Positions 46,114-54,957 of a DNA stretch of 64,000 bases are shown here, piece by piece; within the stretch, counting starts at the first letter, position 1; each line of letters starts with the position of its first letter. The notes under the pieces are model-generated. The model was not told the origin of the DNA, did not search any database, and saw only the letters and a list, made by a program, of their open reading frames with translations. Position numbers and translations under genes: made by a program. This DNA comes from Actinomycetes bacterium (lineage in GTDB: Bacteria; Actinomycetota; Actinomycetes; Actinomycetales; Micrococcaceae), in NCBI GenBank assembly GCA_023426375.1, contig JAFAAV010000068.1, positions 109,194 through 173,193 on the forward strand. Reading direction: 5' to 3'.

Positions 46114-46752
46114 CTAAATGGTGACCTGGCCGTCCGGCGTGGTGAAGGAAACGGCCATCACGCCCGGGGTGCCGTTGGGGGAGCACCAGGTGACGTCCAG
46201 CGAGGCCAGGACGTCCTCGACCGGGCCGCCCAACCACTCGGTCACGCGCTCCGGGGAACCGGCGATTTCCATACCGGCCAGCTGGACGTCCGTGATGCGG
46301 GCCTGGGAGGGGTGCATATCGGACTCGGAATCGAAACGGACCATGAACGGCAACTGCGGGTCCGCGATCAGACCCTTCACGCCAATCTGGTGCCACTCCA
46401 GCTGACGGCCGTCCGGGAACAACCGGAAACCGGGAACGGAGGGGCGGCCCAACTTCTCCTCGTAGGGTGTGAGGTCCTGAACCTCGACCACCCAACCGAG
46501 CCAGCCGCCGCCGGCCTCGGAACGCGCGCGGACGGCCTGACCGAACGGGGCCTTGTCTGCGGCGGGGTGCTCGAGAACCTCGACCACCTCCACGTACTGG
46601 TGACCCGTGAGGGGCAGGATCATGTTTCGCGTACCGAAGCGCGGGTGGATGCCGCCCTTGACCGGCTCGATCCCTAACTGATCGGCAATCCGTTCCGTGG
46701 TGGCTTCAAGACCATCGGATTGTGCTGCGAATGAGACATGATCCAGTTTCAT
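46114..46752 (-). CDS. VOC-superfamily (glyoxalase-like) protein
   Basis: 212-aa protein with a glyoxalase-like fold (Glyoxalase_3 type). It opens MKLDHVSFAAQ with the first potential metal His, followed by GGIHPRFGTRNMILPLTGHQYVEVVEVLEHP, where His and Glu residues sit as in the family. The second half is a more degenerate repeat (RITDVQLAGMEIAGSPERVTEWLG). Substrate is unknown. ATG 46752 is preferred; GTG 46758 is two codons upstream. The gene is divergent from the methionine operon and has no clear ribosome site. Confidence 0.75.
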   Translation of the reverse strand: MKLDHVSFAAQSDGLEATTERIADQLGIEPVKGGIHPRFGTRNMILPLTGHQYVEVVEVLEHPAADKAPFGQAVRARSEAGGGWLGWVVEVQDLTPYEEKLGRPSVPGFRLFPDGRQLEWHQIGVKGLIADPQLPFMVRFDSESDMHPSQARITDVQLAGMEIAGSPERVTEWLGGPVEDVLASLDVTWCSPNGTPGVMAVSFTTPDGQVTI

Positions 46753-46829
46753 GGTCACATCGTGGCACCGCGCACAGTGGTCTCCAAATCGAGAGCTGAA
46801 ACATGACCGTGTGACGTGTGTAACTCAGC

Positions 46830-46859
46830 TTGACGTTCTAGGTACCGGCTCCGGACAAT
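46830..46859 (+). promoter_or_regulatory. Promoter of the metY-metX operon
   Basis: TTGACG (46830-46835) and GACAAT (46854-46859) are separated by 18 bp. Transcription from it would start around 46866, exactly at the 5' edge of the SAM-IV riboswitch. Confidence 0.65.
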
Positions 46860-46867
46860 GAAGAGCA

Positions 46868-46986
46868 GGTCACGAGAGTCAGCGAGAAGCCCCAGCTAGC
46901 TGACCGGCAACCCTCCCTCCGCGGTGGGGTGCCCTGGGTGAGGACCAGGCCGCACCGAAATACTTCGGTGTTGGCAAGCGCGGGTC
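46868..46986 (+). ncRNA. SAM-IV riboswitch
   Basis: S-adenosylmethionine sensor in the leader of the methionine genes. The order of elements fits the actinobacterial SAM-IV class: GGTCACGAGAGTCAGC opening, the core GCTGACCGGCAACCCTCC, the variable stem GCGGTGGGGTGCC, GGTGAGGACCAGG closing the main junction, then the downstream pseudoknot-side hairpin (CCGAAATACTTCGG) and GGCAAGCGCGGGTC at the end. About 77 nt separate it from the metY start. High SAM should reduce expression of metY and metX. Confidence 0.9.
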
Positions 46987-47062
46987 ACAGGTGCCCGATC
47001 GCTGCACGGGCACCGTGCTGCGGATCGTTCACCGGGCCCCTGATCCTGAGAGGGAGTGCGGT

Positions 47063-48448
47063 ATGAGCCCCGCAGCCACCCCGTCCAACCCAGAGGGTTG
47101 GGCCTTCGAAACTCGACAGATCCACGCTGGTCAGGAGCCTGATCCCACCACGGGTTCCCGGGCACTGCCGATCCACCAGACCACGTCCTACGTGTTCCCG
47201 GATGCGGAGACGGCGGCCAACCGTTTTGCGCTGGCTGAACTGGGCCCCATCTACACCCGCCTGACGAACCCGACCACGGAAGTGGTCGAGAACCGCGTGG
47301 CCTCCCTGGAGGGAGGCGTGGGTGCGCTCATGCTCAGCTCGGGCCAGGCCGCGTCCACGTTCGCGATCCTCAACCTGGGGGGCGCCGGAACACACGTGGT
47401 GGCCAGCCCGTCCATGTACGGCGGAACGTACAACCTGTTGCGTCATACCCTGCCCAAGCTGGGCGTGGAAACCACCTTCGTGTCCGACCCGGACGATCCC
47501 CAGGCATGGCGTGCCGCGGTCCAACCCAACACCGTGGCGTTCTTCGGGGAGTCCATCCCCAATCCGCGCAACGACGTGCTGGATATCGAGACCATTTCCG
47601 CCATCGCCCACGAATCCGGTGTGCCGCTGATCGTGGACAACACGATCGCTACGCCGTACCTGATCCGCCCGATCGAATGGGGCGCGGACATCGTGGTGCA
47701 CTCCGCGACCAAGTTCATGGGCGGTCATGGCACGTCCATCGGCGGCATGATCGTGGACGCGGGCAACTTCGATTTCGGACAGGACCCGCAGCGCTTCCCG
47801 GCTTTCAACGAACCGGACGATTCCTACAACGGCTTGGTCTACGCACAGGCCCTCGGCAAGGACGGTATCTTCGGTGTGAACCTGTCCTTCATCCTCAAGG
47901 CGCGCGTGCAGCTACTGCGCGACCTGGGGTCGTCGATTTCCCCGTTCAACGCGTTCCTCATCGAGCAGGGCATCGAGACACTGTCCCTGCGCATGGATCG
48001 TCACGTGGCCAATGCCCAGAAGGTCGCGGAGTGGCTCGAGGCGCGCGACGACGTTCGCGCCGTCTCCTACGCCGGTCTCACGTCCTCGCCGTGGCACGAA
48101 CGCGGCAAGAAATACTCACCCAAGGGCGCCGGTTCCGTGCTCGGCTTCGTCCTGGACGGCGGCCGGGAGGCGGGCACCGCGTTCGTCGATGCGCTGACCC
48201 TGCACTCGAACGTGGCCAACATCGGAGATGCGCGCTCCCTGGTGATCCACCCGGCTTCCACCACGCACTCGCAGCTGACCGACGAGGAACAGCTGGCCAC
48301 CGGCATCGAACCCGGATTCGTGCGACTGTCCGTGGGGCTCGAATCCATTGACGACATCCTGGCCGATCTGGAATCCGGTTTCGAAGCGGTGGCCGCGCTG
48401 GGAGTCCCCGCGGCGGCGTCGTCGGACGAGGGAGGATCGCAGGCGTGA
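47063..48448 (+). CDS. metY: O-acetylhomoserine/O-acetylserine sulfhydrylase
   Basis: PLP enzyme making homocysteine from O-acetylhomoserine and sulfide. 461 aa from ATG 47063 (GAGGGAG upstream). Typical of the Cys/Met PLP family: FETRQIHAGQEPDPTTGSRA, YTRLTNPTTEVVENRVASLEGG, LIVDNTIATPYLIRPIEWGADIVVHSATKFMGGHGTSIGG (with the PLP lysine in SATKF, near residue 216), and the C-terminal SLVIHPASTTHSQL...GFVRLSVGLE. It is controlled by the SAM-IV riboswitch and coupled to metX by a 4-nt overlap, so substrate and product enzymes are made together. Confidence 0.95.
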   Translation: MSPAATPSNPEGWAFETRQIHAGQEPDPTTGSRALPIHQTTSYVFPDAETAANRFALAELGPIYTRLTNPTTEVVENRVASLEGGVGALMLSSGQAASTFAILNLGGAGTHVVASPSMYGGTYNLLRHTLPKLGVETTFVSDPDDPQAWRAAVQPNTVAFFGESIPNPRNDVLDIETISAIAHESGVPLIVDNTIATPYLIRPIEWGADIVVHSATKFMGGHGTSIGGMIVDAGNFDFGQDPQRFPAFNEPDDSYNGLVYAQALGKDGIFGVNLSFILKARVQLLRDLGSSISPFNAFLIEQGIETLSLRMDRHVANAQKVAEWLEARDDVRAVSYAGLTSSPWHERGKKYSPKGAGSVLGFVLDGGREAGTAFVDALTLHSNVANIGDARSLVIHPASTTHSQLTDEEQLATGIEPGFVRLSVGLESIDDILADLESGFEAVAALGVPAAASSDEGGSQA

Positions 48449-49620
48449 CCATCGTGGGAGGCGGGACCACCGATTCGCTCGTCCGCGAGGACGGCGTAGT
48501 GGGCTATGTCGAGGTGGGTCCCTTGACTTTGGAATCTGGGTACCGTCTCCCTCGTGCGCGCCTGGCCTACGAAACGTGGGGACGCCTGAACGAGGACGCC
48601 TCCAATGCAGTGTTGATCGAACATGCCCTAACCGGTGACTCGCACGTGGCGCGGGGACAGTCACGCGAGCACGCACCCGAAGTGGAACGCTTGGCCGCGG
48701 AAGCCGGAGGTTGGTGGGACGGCCTGGTGGGGCCGGGAGCAGCCATCGACACCGACAAGTACTTTGTGGTGTGCGCGAACATCCTGGGTGGCTGCTACGG
48801 CAGTACCGGCCCTTCTACTCAGGCCCCGCCCGAGGTCGATCCGGACCAGAAGGCATGGGGTTCGCGGTTCCCGCGAATCACCGTGCGGGACACTGTGAAC
48901 GCAGAGGCGGTGCTTTCCGACGCCCTGGGCGTAAACCGCTGGCGACTGGTCATCGGCGGATCCATGGGTGGTGCACGAGCCCTCGAATGGGCTGTGATGT
49001 ACCCGGAGCGGGTGGCAGCGTGCGGCGTGATCGCGGCGTGCGCCTCCGCCAGCGCAGAGCTGCTCGCGTGGGGTCAGGCGCAGGCGCTCGCCATCCGTCA
49101 GGATCCGAATTTCCGCGGCGGTGACTACTACGACGGCGAGTTCCCGGAGGCGGGTCTGGGACTCGCACGGCGCATTGCCCACATCACTTACCGGTCCGCG
49201 GCGGAGTTGCACTACCGCTTCGGCCGCGAGGCCCAAACCAACGAGGACGTGGACGCGACGCACACCGCGCAGCGAGGCCGCTACCGCGTGGAGAGCTACC
49301 TGGATCACCAGGCCTCCAAGCTCGCGGGGCGCTTCGATGCCAATTCGTACCTCAGCGTCAACGAGACCCTCATGTCTCACGACGTGACGCGCGGCCGCGG
49401 CAGCCTGGAAGAAGTCTTGGCCGGCACCTCGTGCGAATGGCTCGTGGCCGGGGTCGACTCGGACCGGCTGTTCTTCCCGGCGGAATCTGCGGAACTCGTG
49501 CGTGCGCTGCCCGGTGACCAGACGTTGCACATGATCAGCTCACCCAGCGGGCACGACGGGTTCCTGATCGAAGCGCCTCAGCTCGGCATGCTGCTCAAGA
49601 AGACGGTACTGAAGGACTAG
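48445..49620 (+). CDS. metX: Homoserine O-acetyltransferase
   Basis: Acetylates homoserine with acetyl-CoA, the step before MetY. 391-aa alpha/beta hydrolase: nucleophile Ser in VIGGSMGGARALEWAV, Asp in LVAGVDSDRLF, His in SSPSGHDGFLIE. The stretch ANILGGCYGSTGPS and the loop DPDQKAWGSRFPRITVRDTV are MetX hallmarks. GTG 48445 overlaps the metY stop (GTGA). Acetyl versus succinyl preference is inferred from the MetY partner and actinobacterial origin. Confidence 0.95.
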   Translation: MTIVGGGTTDSLVREDGVVGYVEVGPLTLESGYRLPRARLAYETWGRLNEDASNAVLIEHALTGDSHVARGQSREHAPEVERLAAEAGGWWDGLVGPGAAIDTDKYFVVCANILGGCYGSTGPSTQAPPEVDPDQKAWGSRFPRITVRDTVNAEAVLSDALGVNRWRLVIGGSMGGARALEWAVMYPERVAACGVIAACASASAELLAWGQAQALAIRQDPNFRGGDYYDGEFPEAGLGLARRIAHITYRSAAELHYRFGREAQTNEDVDATHTAQRGRYRVESYLDHQASKLAGRFDANSYLSVNETLMSHDVTRGRGSLEEVLAGTSCEWLVAGVDSDRLFFPAESAELVRALPGDQTLHMISSPSGHDGFLIEAPQLGMLLKKTVLKD

Positions 49621-49629
49621 TCCCCGGTC

Positions 49630-50514
49630 TTATTCGTGTCCTGTGGCGCTGGGACCTTCACCGGCGCCAGGAATGACCGCACGGCCGAACTCCGGGCGCT
49701 TGGCGGTGACGTAGTCGCCCGAGCTGCGCTTGGTGATGCGCCGGGCTACCCACGGGGCGAAGTGCTTGCGCGCCCACACGAGGTCATCCCGGCGAACTTC
49801 GCGCTTGGTCCTGGTGGGCTTCTCCTCCAGGACATCGGGGACCAGTCCGTGGTCAACGCCCAGAGAATCCAGAACTTCCACCGCGATCCGCTGATGTCCC
49901 AGGGGCGAGAAATGCAGCCGATCAGGCGCCCACATGAGCGGGTCTCCGAGTTCGTGCAAGGCCCAAAGGTCGGTCATGACCGCGCCGTGGCGTGCGGCGA
50001 TCACCCGGACGTTCTCGTTCCAGATGGCCACCCGGCCGCGAATACTGCGCAGCACGGGCGTGTTGCCCAGATCCGGTCCGTTTAACATCACCACGGTGGC
50101 TCCGGTCTGGGCGATCTGTGTGATCACACCGTCCAGTTTCTGGGCAATGGTGTCCGGATCTGCTCCAGGGCGAAGCATGTCATTACCGCCCGCGCTGATG
50201 GTCACCAGGTCGGGGTTCAGCGCCAAGGCCGGTTCCAGTTGCTCATCGATGATGGGTTGGTAGAGGCGACCGCGAATCGCAAGATTGGCGTAGGCGAAGT
50301 CATCCGTGAGTCGGTCCAGTTCTTCGGCCACGCGGTCAGCCCAACCACGGTGACCGCCGGGGACCTGCTCATCCGGGTCACCCACGCCTTCCGTGAAGGA
50401 ATCTCCGATGGACACCATGCGATGCCAGGGGTGGGCCGGGGGAGTGTTGGGCTCGTCGTGCTTGCCGCGTTCGGGGTGTTCGTCGTGCTCGGGGGGAATG
50501 TCGGGTAAAGCCAT
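49630..50514 (-). CDS. SGNH/GDSL hydrolase
   Basis: 294-aa esterase-type hydrolase. Block I: MVSIGDSFTEGVGDP (Ser); block II: LAIRGRLYQPIID (Gly); block III: VTISAGGNDMLRPG (Asn); block V: DRLHFSPLGHQRIAVEVL (Asp/His). A hydrophilic N-terminal extension precedes it (PPEHDEHPERGKHDEPN). There is no signal peptide, so it is probably intracellular. The last 70 residues are basic (RTKREVRRDD...RITKRSS). The substrate is unknown. ATG 50514 is chosen; longer starts lack support. It converges on metX 10 nt away. Confidence 0.85.
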   Translation of the reverse strand: MALPDIPPEHDEHPERGKHDEPNTPPAHPWHRMVSIGDSFTEGVGDPDEQVPGGHRGWADRVAEELDRLTDDFAYANLAIRGRLYQPIIDEQLEPALALNPDLVTISAGGNDMLRPGADPDTIAQKLDGVITQIAQTGATVVMLNGPDLGNTPVLRSIRGRVAIWNENVRVIAARHGAVMTDLWALHELGDPLMWAPDRLHFSPLGHQRIAVEVLDSLGVDHGLVPDVLEEKPTRTKREVRRDDLVWARKHFAPWVARRITKRSSGDYVTAKRPEFGRAVIPGAGEGPSATGHE

Positions 50515-50593
50515 ACGCGCTTTTCTACCACTCACCCTCGTGTGATGCACAGGCCGAGTATGAGGCACCCCCGAGTCATGTCAGGATGGTCAC

Positions 50594-51238
50594 ATGAGTG
50601 ATACCCCGTTTGTGATCTGGAACAACGAGCCCGCCGATCGTGCCGACACCCCGCTCGTGGTGTTGTTCCACGGTTACGGATCCCACGAAGAGGATCTGAT
50701 GGCCCTGATTCCGGCCCTCCTGCCGGGCGCCACGTACGCGTCTCTGCGGGCCCCGCAGCGAGCGCAAATGGGCTTCCAATGGTTCCCACTGTCAGCCGAC
50801 GCGAGTTTCTCCACAGATGCGGTCGTGGAGGCGGTACGGCCAGTGTCCGAGTGGGTCAAGGAGCAGGCGGAGCACCACTCCAAGGTGTTCCTGCTCGGAT
50901 TCTCGCAGGGAATGGCGGTCGCCACGAGCGTGGCCCGACACATTCCCGACACCGTGGACGCCGTGGTGGGCCTGTCCGGATTCGTGGTGCCGATCGCCGA
51001 CGACGACGCTCACGCTGAGTTCTTCAAGGACGCTCACCTCGAGGAACACCCCCTGCAGATGTTCTGGGGCCGCGATCCCGAGGACCCGGTGATTCCGCAG
51101 GCCATGGTGGACGCGACTGCGGATTGGGTCGTGGACCACGCCGAGGCCACCAAGGTGCAGTACAGGGGCATCGGTCACGGTGTCTCCCCGCAGGAGTTGG
51201 GCCACATCAAGGAGTACCTGCAGCACGTGGTGCGGTAA
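50594..51238 (+). CDS. Alpha/beta hydrolase, phospholipase/carboxylesterase family
   Basis: 214-aa hydrolase of the acyl-protein-thioesterase/carboxylesterase type. Oxyanion region LVVLFHGYGSHEEDL, nucleophile Ser in VFLLGFSQGMAVATSVA, Asp in MFWGRDPEDPVIP, His in YRGIGHGVSPQEL. There is no signal peptide or membrane helix. It may act on short acyl esters or lysophospholipids. It is divergent from the SGNH hydrolase (80-nt gap) and upstream of the DMT-type transporter by 90 nt. Confidence 0.87.
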   Translation: MSDTPFVIWNNEPADRADTPLVVLFHGYGSHEEDLMALIPALLPGATYASLRAPQRAQMGFQWFPLSADASFSTDAVVEAVRPVSEWVKEQAEHHSKVFLLGFSQGMAVATSVARHIPDTVDAVVGLSGFVVPIADDDAHAEFFKDAHLEEHPLQMFWGRDPEDPVIPQAMVDATADWVVDHAEATKVQYRGIGHGVSPQELGHIKEYLQHVVR

Positions 51239-51326
51239 CCCCGTACGGGTGGTCATGATCCTGGAATGCTACGAAGCGTGACAGGGTAGGTGCCCTGACC
51301 GTCGAGGCAGGCCTACATTGGGCGCC

Positions 51327-52367
51327 ATGACTGTTCAGACCGCGGTGGAATCCAAGACTTCGCGCGCGCCCGGAAATAAGAAGGCCCCGGTGGCGTCCGC
51401 GCGCGGTGCCGTGGCACTGACCGTTGGGCTCGTCGTGAGTCTGCTTGCGGGCACGGCTCAAGCGTTGCAATCCAGGGTCAACGGTGAACTCGGACATGCC
51501 GCGAGTGATCCCTACGGGGCCGCGCTGGTCAGCTTTTCCTCGGCTTTCCTGATCATCCTGGTCGTCACCATCGTGACTCCCGCCGGTCGACGGGGTGCTT
51601 CTCGCATCCCGGCCGCCGTGAAAAGTGGTGAGGTGCCGTGGTGGTATCTCACCGCCGGTGTGCTGGGTGGCTTCATGATCGTCACCCAAGCGATGACCAC
51701 GGTGGTCTTGGGCTTGTCGGTCTACATCTTGGGGCTCGTGTTCGGGAAGTCGGTCGGTTCGCTCATCGTTGACCGCTTCGGTGTGGGGCCCGGTGGGGTG
51801 AAATACCTGACCGGCTACCGCGTGGTGGGGACCGCGATCATCATTGTGGCCGCGCTGGTGGCCATGGCCCCGCGTTTTGCTGCGACCAATCTGGCGGCCT
51901 CACTGCCGCTGCTGCTTCTTTTCGCCACGCTGTCGGTGCTGGCGGGTCTGGGAAACGCCATCATGACCGCCTGGAACGCAGGGATCGGCGCCAAAGCAGG
52001 TACGCCCATCACACCCACGTTGACGAACTTCGCCGCGGGCACGCTCGCCCTGATCGTGACCGTGCTGATCGCGCGTAGCATCTCTGATCCCGGTCCGTGG
52101 GTCTGGCCAGGACAATGGTGGCTCTACGCGGGTGGCATCCTGGGCATCATCCACGTGGCCGCATCCAGCGTGCTGCCCAAGCACTTCGGTGTGTTGGAAA
52201 CCAGCTTGGGCATGGTGGCGGGCATGTTAATTTCTGCCCTGGTGCTCGATGTTGTGGTGCCCACTCCCAATACCATCGTCACTCCGGTCACGGTTCTCGG
52301 AACACTCGTGACCCTGGTCGGGCTGGTGGTCGTTACTCTTCCGTGGAAGCCTCGTCAGCGGAACTGA
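51327..52367 (+). CDS. DMT-superfamily transporter, duplicated DUF606 (YdcZ) type
   Basis: 346-aa membrane protein with ten predicted helices arranged as two YdcZ/DUF606 halves: each begins with a helix followed by a short ALQSRVNGELG-type loop (first half: GTAQALQSRVNGELGHAASDPYGAALVSF; second half: GNAIMTAWNAGIGAKAGTPITPTLTNF). These proteins are presumed small-molecule exporters; the substrate is unknown. ATG 51327 (MTVQTAVESK) is taken over ATG 51318. The last 35 nt overlap the end of the S4-domain gene on the other strand. Confidence 0.83.
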   Translation: MTVQTAVESKTSRAPGNKKAPVASARGAVALTVGLVVSLLAGTAQALQSRVNGELGHAASDPYGAALVSFSSAFLIILVVTIVTPAGRRGASRIPAAVKSGEVPWWYLTAGVLGGFMIVTQAMTTVVLGLSVYILGLVFGKSVGSLIVDRFGVGPGGVKYLTGYRVVGTAIIIVAALVAMAPRFAATNLAASLPLLLLFATLSVLAGLGNAIMTAWNAGIGAKAGTPITPTLTNFAAGTLALIVTVLIARSISDPGPWVWPGQWWLYAGGILGIIHVAASSVLPKHFGVLETSLGMVAGMLISALVLDVVVPTPNTIVTPVTVLGTLVTLVGLVVVTLPWKPRQRN

Positions 52368-52593
52368 TGATCTTCACCGGAGCGAGACCGGAACCCAGAA
52401 CCTCGATGACATCGCCGTGGTGCAACTGTGCCCCGCGGCGTTGTTCTTCCTTGCCGTTCACGATCACTACGCCACCGGCGATGAGCTCCTTGGCGTGGTT
52501 ACCATCCTCCGCGAGGTTGGCGAGTTTGAGCGCCTGACCCAATCGGATCATCTCGTCGCGGATGGGCAGGTCTTCGGTAGTGTCTTCGCTCAT
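52333..52593 (-). CDS. S4-domain RNA-binding protein
   Basis: 86-aa single S4 domain protein: EMIRLGQALKLANLAEDGNHAKELIAGGVVIVNGKEEQRRGAQLHHGDVIEV, the usual alpha-L RNA-binding motif, like YbcJ/RqcP-type small proteins. It may bind rRNA or stalled ribosomes; the exact target is unknown. Its start codon overlaps that of the divergent CDF-like gene (CATG at 52591-52594) and its 3' end overlaps the DMT gene by 35 nt, an unusually tight packing. Confidence 0.85.
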   Translation of the reverse strand: MSEDTTEDLPIRDEMIRLGQALKLANLAEDGNHAKELIAGGVVIVNGKEEQRRGAQLHHGDVIEVLGSGLAPVKIISSADEASTEE

Positions 52594-53212
52594 GGGTCCA
52601 TCTTCTCAGCTCGTCCGCTCGCTGCGCATCACGGTGTTGGTGGTGGCGTTTCTCAACCTTGCCTATTTCTTCGTAGAGATGGGCGTGGCGCTCAGCATTG
52701 GTTCGGTCGCGCTCTTCGCCGACGGCGTGGACTTCCTTGAAGACGTGGCCATCAATCTGCTCATCTTCATTGCCCTCGGGTGGTCGGTGCGCGCGCAGTC
52801 CATGGCAGGACGCGCCATGGCAATCATCATTCTCATCCCCGCGTTTGCCGCGGCGGTTCAGCTGGTCCGCAAGGCCTTCGATCCGCAAGCTCCGGACCCC
52901 TTTCTGTTGGCCATCACCGCTGGGGGAGCGGCCGTGGTCAATCTCGTGTGCGCGCTTCTTTTGGCGCGCCACCGGAAACACGCGGGATCCATGGGCACGG
53001 CTGCGTTCCTGGCCGCTCGCAATGACGTGCTCATCAACATAGCGATCATCGTGATGGGTGGGATTACCGCCCTGACCAGGTCCGGTTGGCCGGACATCAT
53101 CCTGGGGTTGTTCATTGTGATCCTGACCTTCTTCGCTGCCCGTGAGGTCTGGGAAGCCGCCGAAGAAGAGAGCCTGGGGGCCAAAGCGCTCGCCGGCGAA
53201 GACATCGACTGA
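52592..53212 (+). CDS. CDF-like cation transporter
   Basis: 206-aa membrane protein with six helices resembling the membrane half of cation diffusion facilitators: GSVALFADGVDFLEDVAINLL stands for the first metal-site helix (usually HxxxD; here DGVDFLED) and FLAARNDVLINIAIIVMGG for the second. No cytoplasmic metal-binding domain follows, so it is the short type. Substrate may be Zn, Co, Cd or something else; the missing His makes a classical zinc site doubtful. ATG 52592 shares two bases with the start codon of the opposite gene, and no ribosome site precedes it. Confidence 0.7.
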   Translation: MGPSSQLVRSLRITVLVVAFLNLAYFFVEMGVALSIGSVALFADGVDFLEDVAINLLIFIALGWSVRAQSMAGRAMAIIILIPAFAAAVQLVRKAFDPQAPDPFLLAITAGGAAVVNLVCALLLARHRKHAGSMGTAAFLAARNDVLINIAIIVMGGITALTRSGWPDIILGLFIVILTFFAAREVWEAAEEESLGAKALAGEDID

Positions 53213-53366
53213 CGCGGTCAACGGAACCGAGCGTCGTCGGCCACCGTGTGACCGCCGCGAGAGCGACAACGTACCAAGCCGTCGGAACCGCGAGGCCGTA
53301 GCCCGCGGTGTCGGCGAGGAACCAACCTAAAAAATTAGTTGCATGTCCAATGGTTTGTCGTTAGAT

Positions 53367-53379
53367 TATCTGTGAGATA
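53367..53379. promoter_or_regulatory. Palindrome TATCT-GTG-AGATA upstream of mmsA
   Basis: Perfect 5-bp arms with a 3-nt centre lie 42 nt before the mmsA start, downstream of a TTGTCG -35-like hexamer (53355-53360). The spot suits an operator for a repressor of the valine operon. No regulator gene is adjacent upstream. Confidence 0.35.
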
Positions 53380-53420
53380 CAGGTCACAGCGCGACGCACC
53401 AACCATTCAGGAGAGCACCA

Positions 53421-54917
53421 ATGACTCAGGTTCCTCACTTCATTTCCGGCCGCCGCGTGGACGGTACGTCCGGTCGATTCCAAGACGTCTACAACCCGGT
53501 CAAGGGAGAGGTTGCCGCACAGGTGCCCCTGGCATCCGTGGAAGAAGTAGAAAACGCGATCGACTCCTCGCAGCAGGCGTTCGCCACGTGGTCCGCCACC
53601 AATGCTCAGCGCCGCGCTCGCGTGCTGCTCAAGTGGGTGGATCTGATCAACGAGAACATGGACGAGCTGGCCACGCTGCTCTCCAACGAACACGGCAAGA
53701 CCTTCCCGGATGCCAAGGGTGACATCCAGCGAGGTGTCGAGGTGGTCGAGTTCGCCGCCGGTGCACCCCACCTGTTGAAGGGGGAGTACTCGACTGCTGC
53801 CGGCACGGGCATTGACGTGCACTCGTTGCGTCAGCCGCTGGGCGTGGTCGCGGGTATCACCCCGTTCAACTTCCCCGCCATGATCCCGCTGTGGAAGGCC
53901 GGCATCGCACTGGCCGCCGGTAACACCTTTGTCCTCAAGCCCTCCGAGCGGGACCCATCCGTGCCCGTTCGCCTGGCTGAGTTGGCTCTGCAAGCAGGGA
54001 TGCCAGAGGGCACGCTGAACGTGATCCACGGCGACAAGACCGCAGTGGACACTCTCATCGAAGATCCCCGCGTCAAGGCCATCGGATTCGTCGGTTCCTC
54101 TCCGATTGCTCAGTCGATCTACATGGGCGCGGCCAAACACAACAAGCGTGCCCAGTGCTTCGGCGGTGCCAAGAACCACATGGTGATCATGCCTGACGCG
54201 GATCTGGAGCAGGCCGCGGACGCTCTCATGGGTGCCGCGTACGGCTCCGCCGGGGAGCGGTGCATGGCCATTTCCGTGGCTGTTCCCGTGGGCGAAGCCA
54301 CGGCAGACAAGCTCGTAGAGCTGCTGCGTGAACGGATCGACAAACTCACCATGGGTCCTTCACTGGATGAGTCCTCGGACTTCGGTCCCGTGGTCGGCAA
54401 GGATGCCAAGGAGCGCATCGAGAACTACATCGGCATCGGTGTGGACGAGGGTGCCGAACTGCTCGTCGACGGTCGTGGTGCGACCGTCGAGGGTCACCCC
54501 AACGGTTTCTGGGTCGGTGCCACGCTCTTCGACCGCGTCACCCCGGACATGCGAATCTACAAGGAAGAGATCTTCGGCCCGGTACTGTGCATCGCCCGCG
54601 CCGCTGACTACGAGGAAGCGCTGCGTCTGCCCAGCGAGCACGAGTACGGCAATGGCGTGGCCATCTTCACCCGCGACGGTGACACCGCACGCGACTTCAC
54701 CACCCGCGTGGAGGTCGGCATGGTGGGCGTCAACGTTCCGATTCCGGTGCCCATCGCGTACTACACCTTCGGTGGCTGGAAGGCCTCGGGCTTCGGCGAC
54801 CTGAACCAGCACGGTACGGACGGTCTGAAGTTCTACACCAAGACCAAGACGGTCACCACGCGCTGGCCTTCGGGTGCCAAGGAAGGCGCCAGCTTCGTGA
54901 TGCCCGAAGGCAGCTGA
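53421..54917 (+). CDS. mmsA: CoA-acylating methylmalonate-semialdehyde dehydrogenase
   Basis: Oxidises methylmalonate semialdehyde to propionyl-CoA in valine and inositol catabolism. 498-aa aldehyde dehydrogenase lacking the general-base Glu of ordinary ALDHs, as expected for the CoA-acylating type. Motifs: GVVAGITPFNFPAMIPLWK, IGFVGSSPIAQSIY, CFGGAKNHMVIMPDADLEQ, and nucleophile Cys in GSAGERCMAIS. The C-terminal GVNVPIPVPIAYYTFGGWKASGFGD is diagnostic of MmsA. It is the first gene of an operon with mmsB. Confidence 0.95.
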   Translation: MTQVPHFISGRRVDGTSGRFQDVYNPVKGEVAAQVPLASVEEVENAIDSSQQAFATWSATNAQRRARVLLKWVDLINENMDELATLLSNEHGKTFPDAKGDIQRGVEVVEFAAGAPHLLKGEYSTAAGTGIDVHSLRQPLGVVAGITPFNFPAMIPLWKAGIALAAGNTFVLKPSERDPSVPVRLAELALQAGMPEGTLNVIHGDKTAVDTLIEDPRVKAIGFVGSSPIAQSIYMGAAKHNKRAQCFGGAKNHMVIMPDADLEQAADALMGAAYGSAGERCMAISVAVPVGEATADKLVELLRERIDKLTMGPSLDESSDFGPVVGKDAKERIENYIGIGVDEGAELLVDGRGATVEGHPNGFWVGATLFDRVTPDMRIYKEEIFGPVLCIARAADYEEALRLPSEHEYGNGVAIFTRDGDTARDFTTRVEVGMVGVNVPIPVPIAYYTFGGWKASGFGDLNQHGTDGLKFYTKTKTVTTRWPSGAKEGASFVMPEGS

Positions 54918-54957
54918 CCCGCGCCGAGTCCCTGATTTCTCAACTCGAAGGAGAGTC

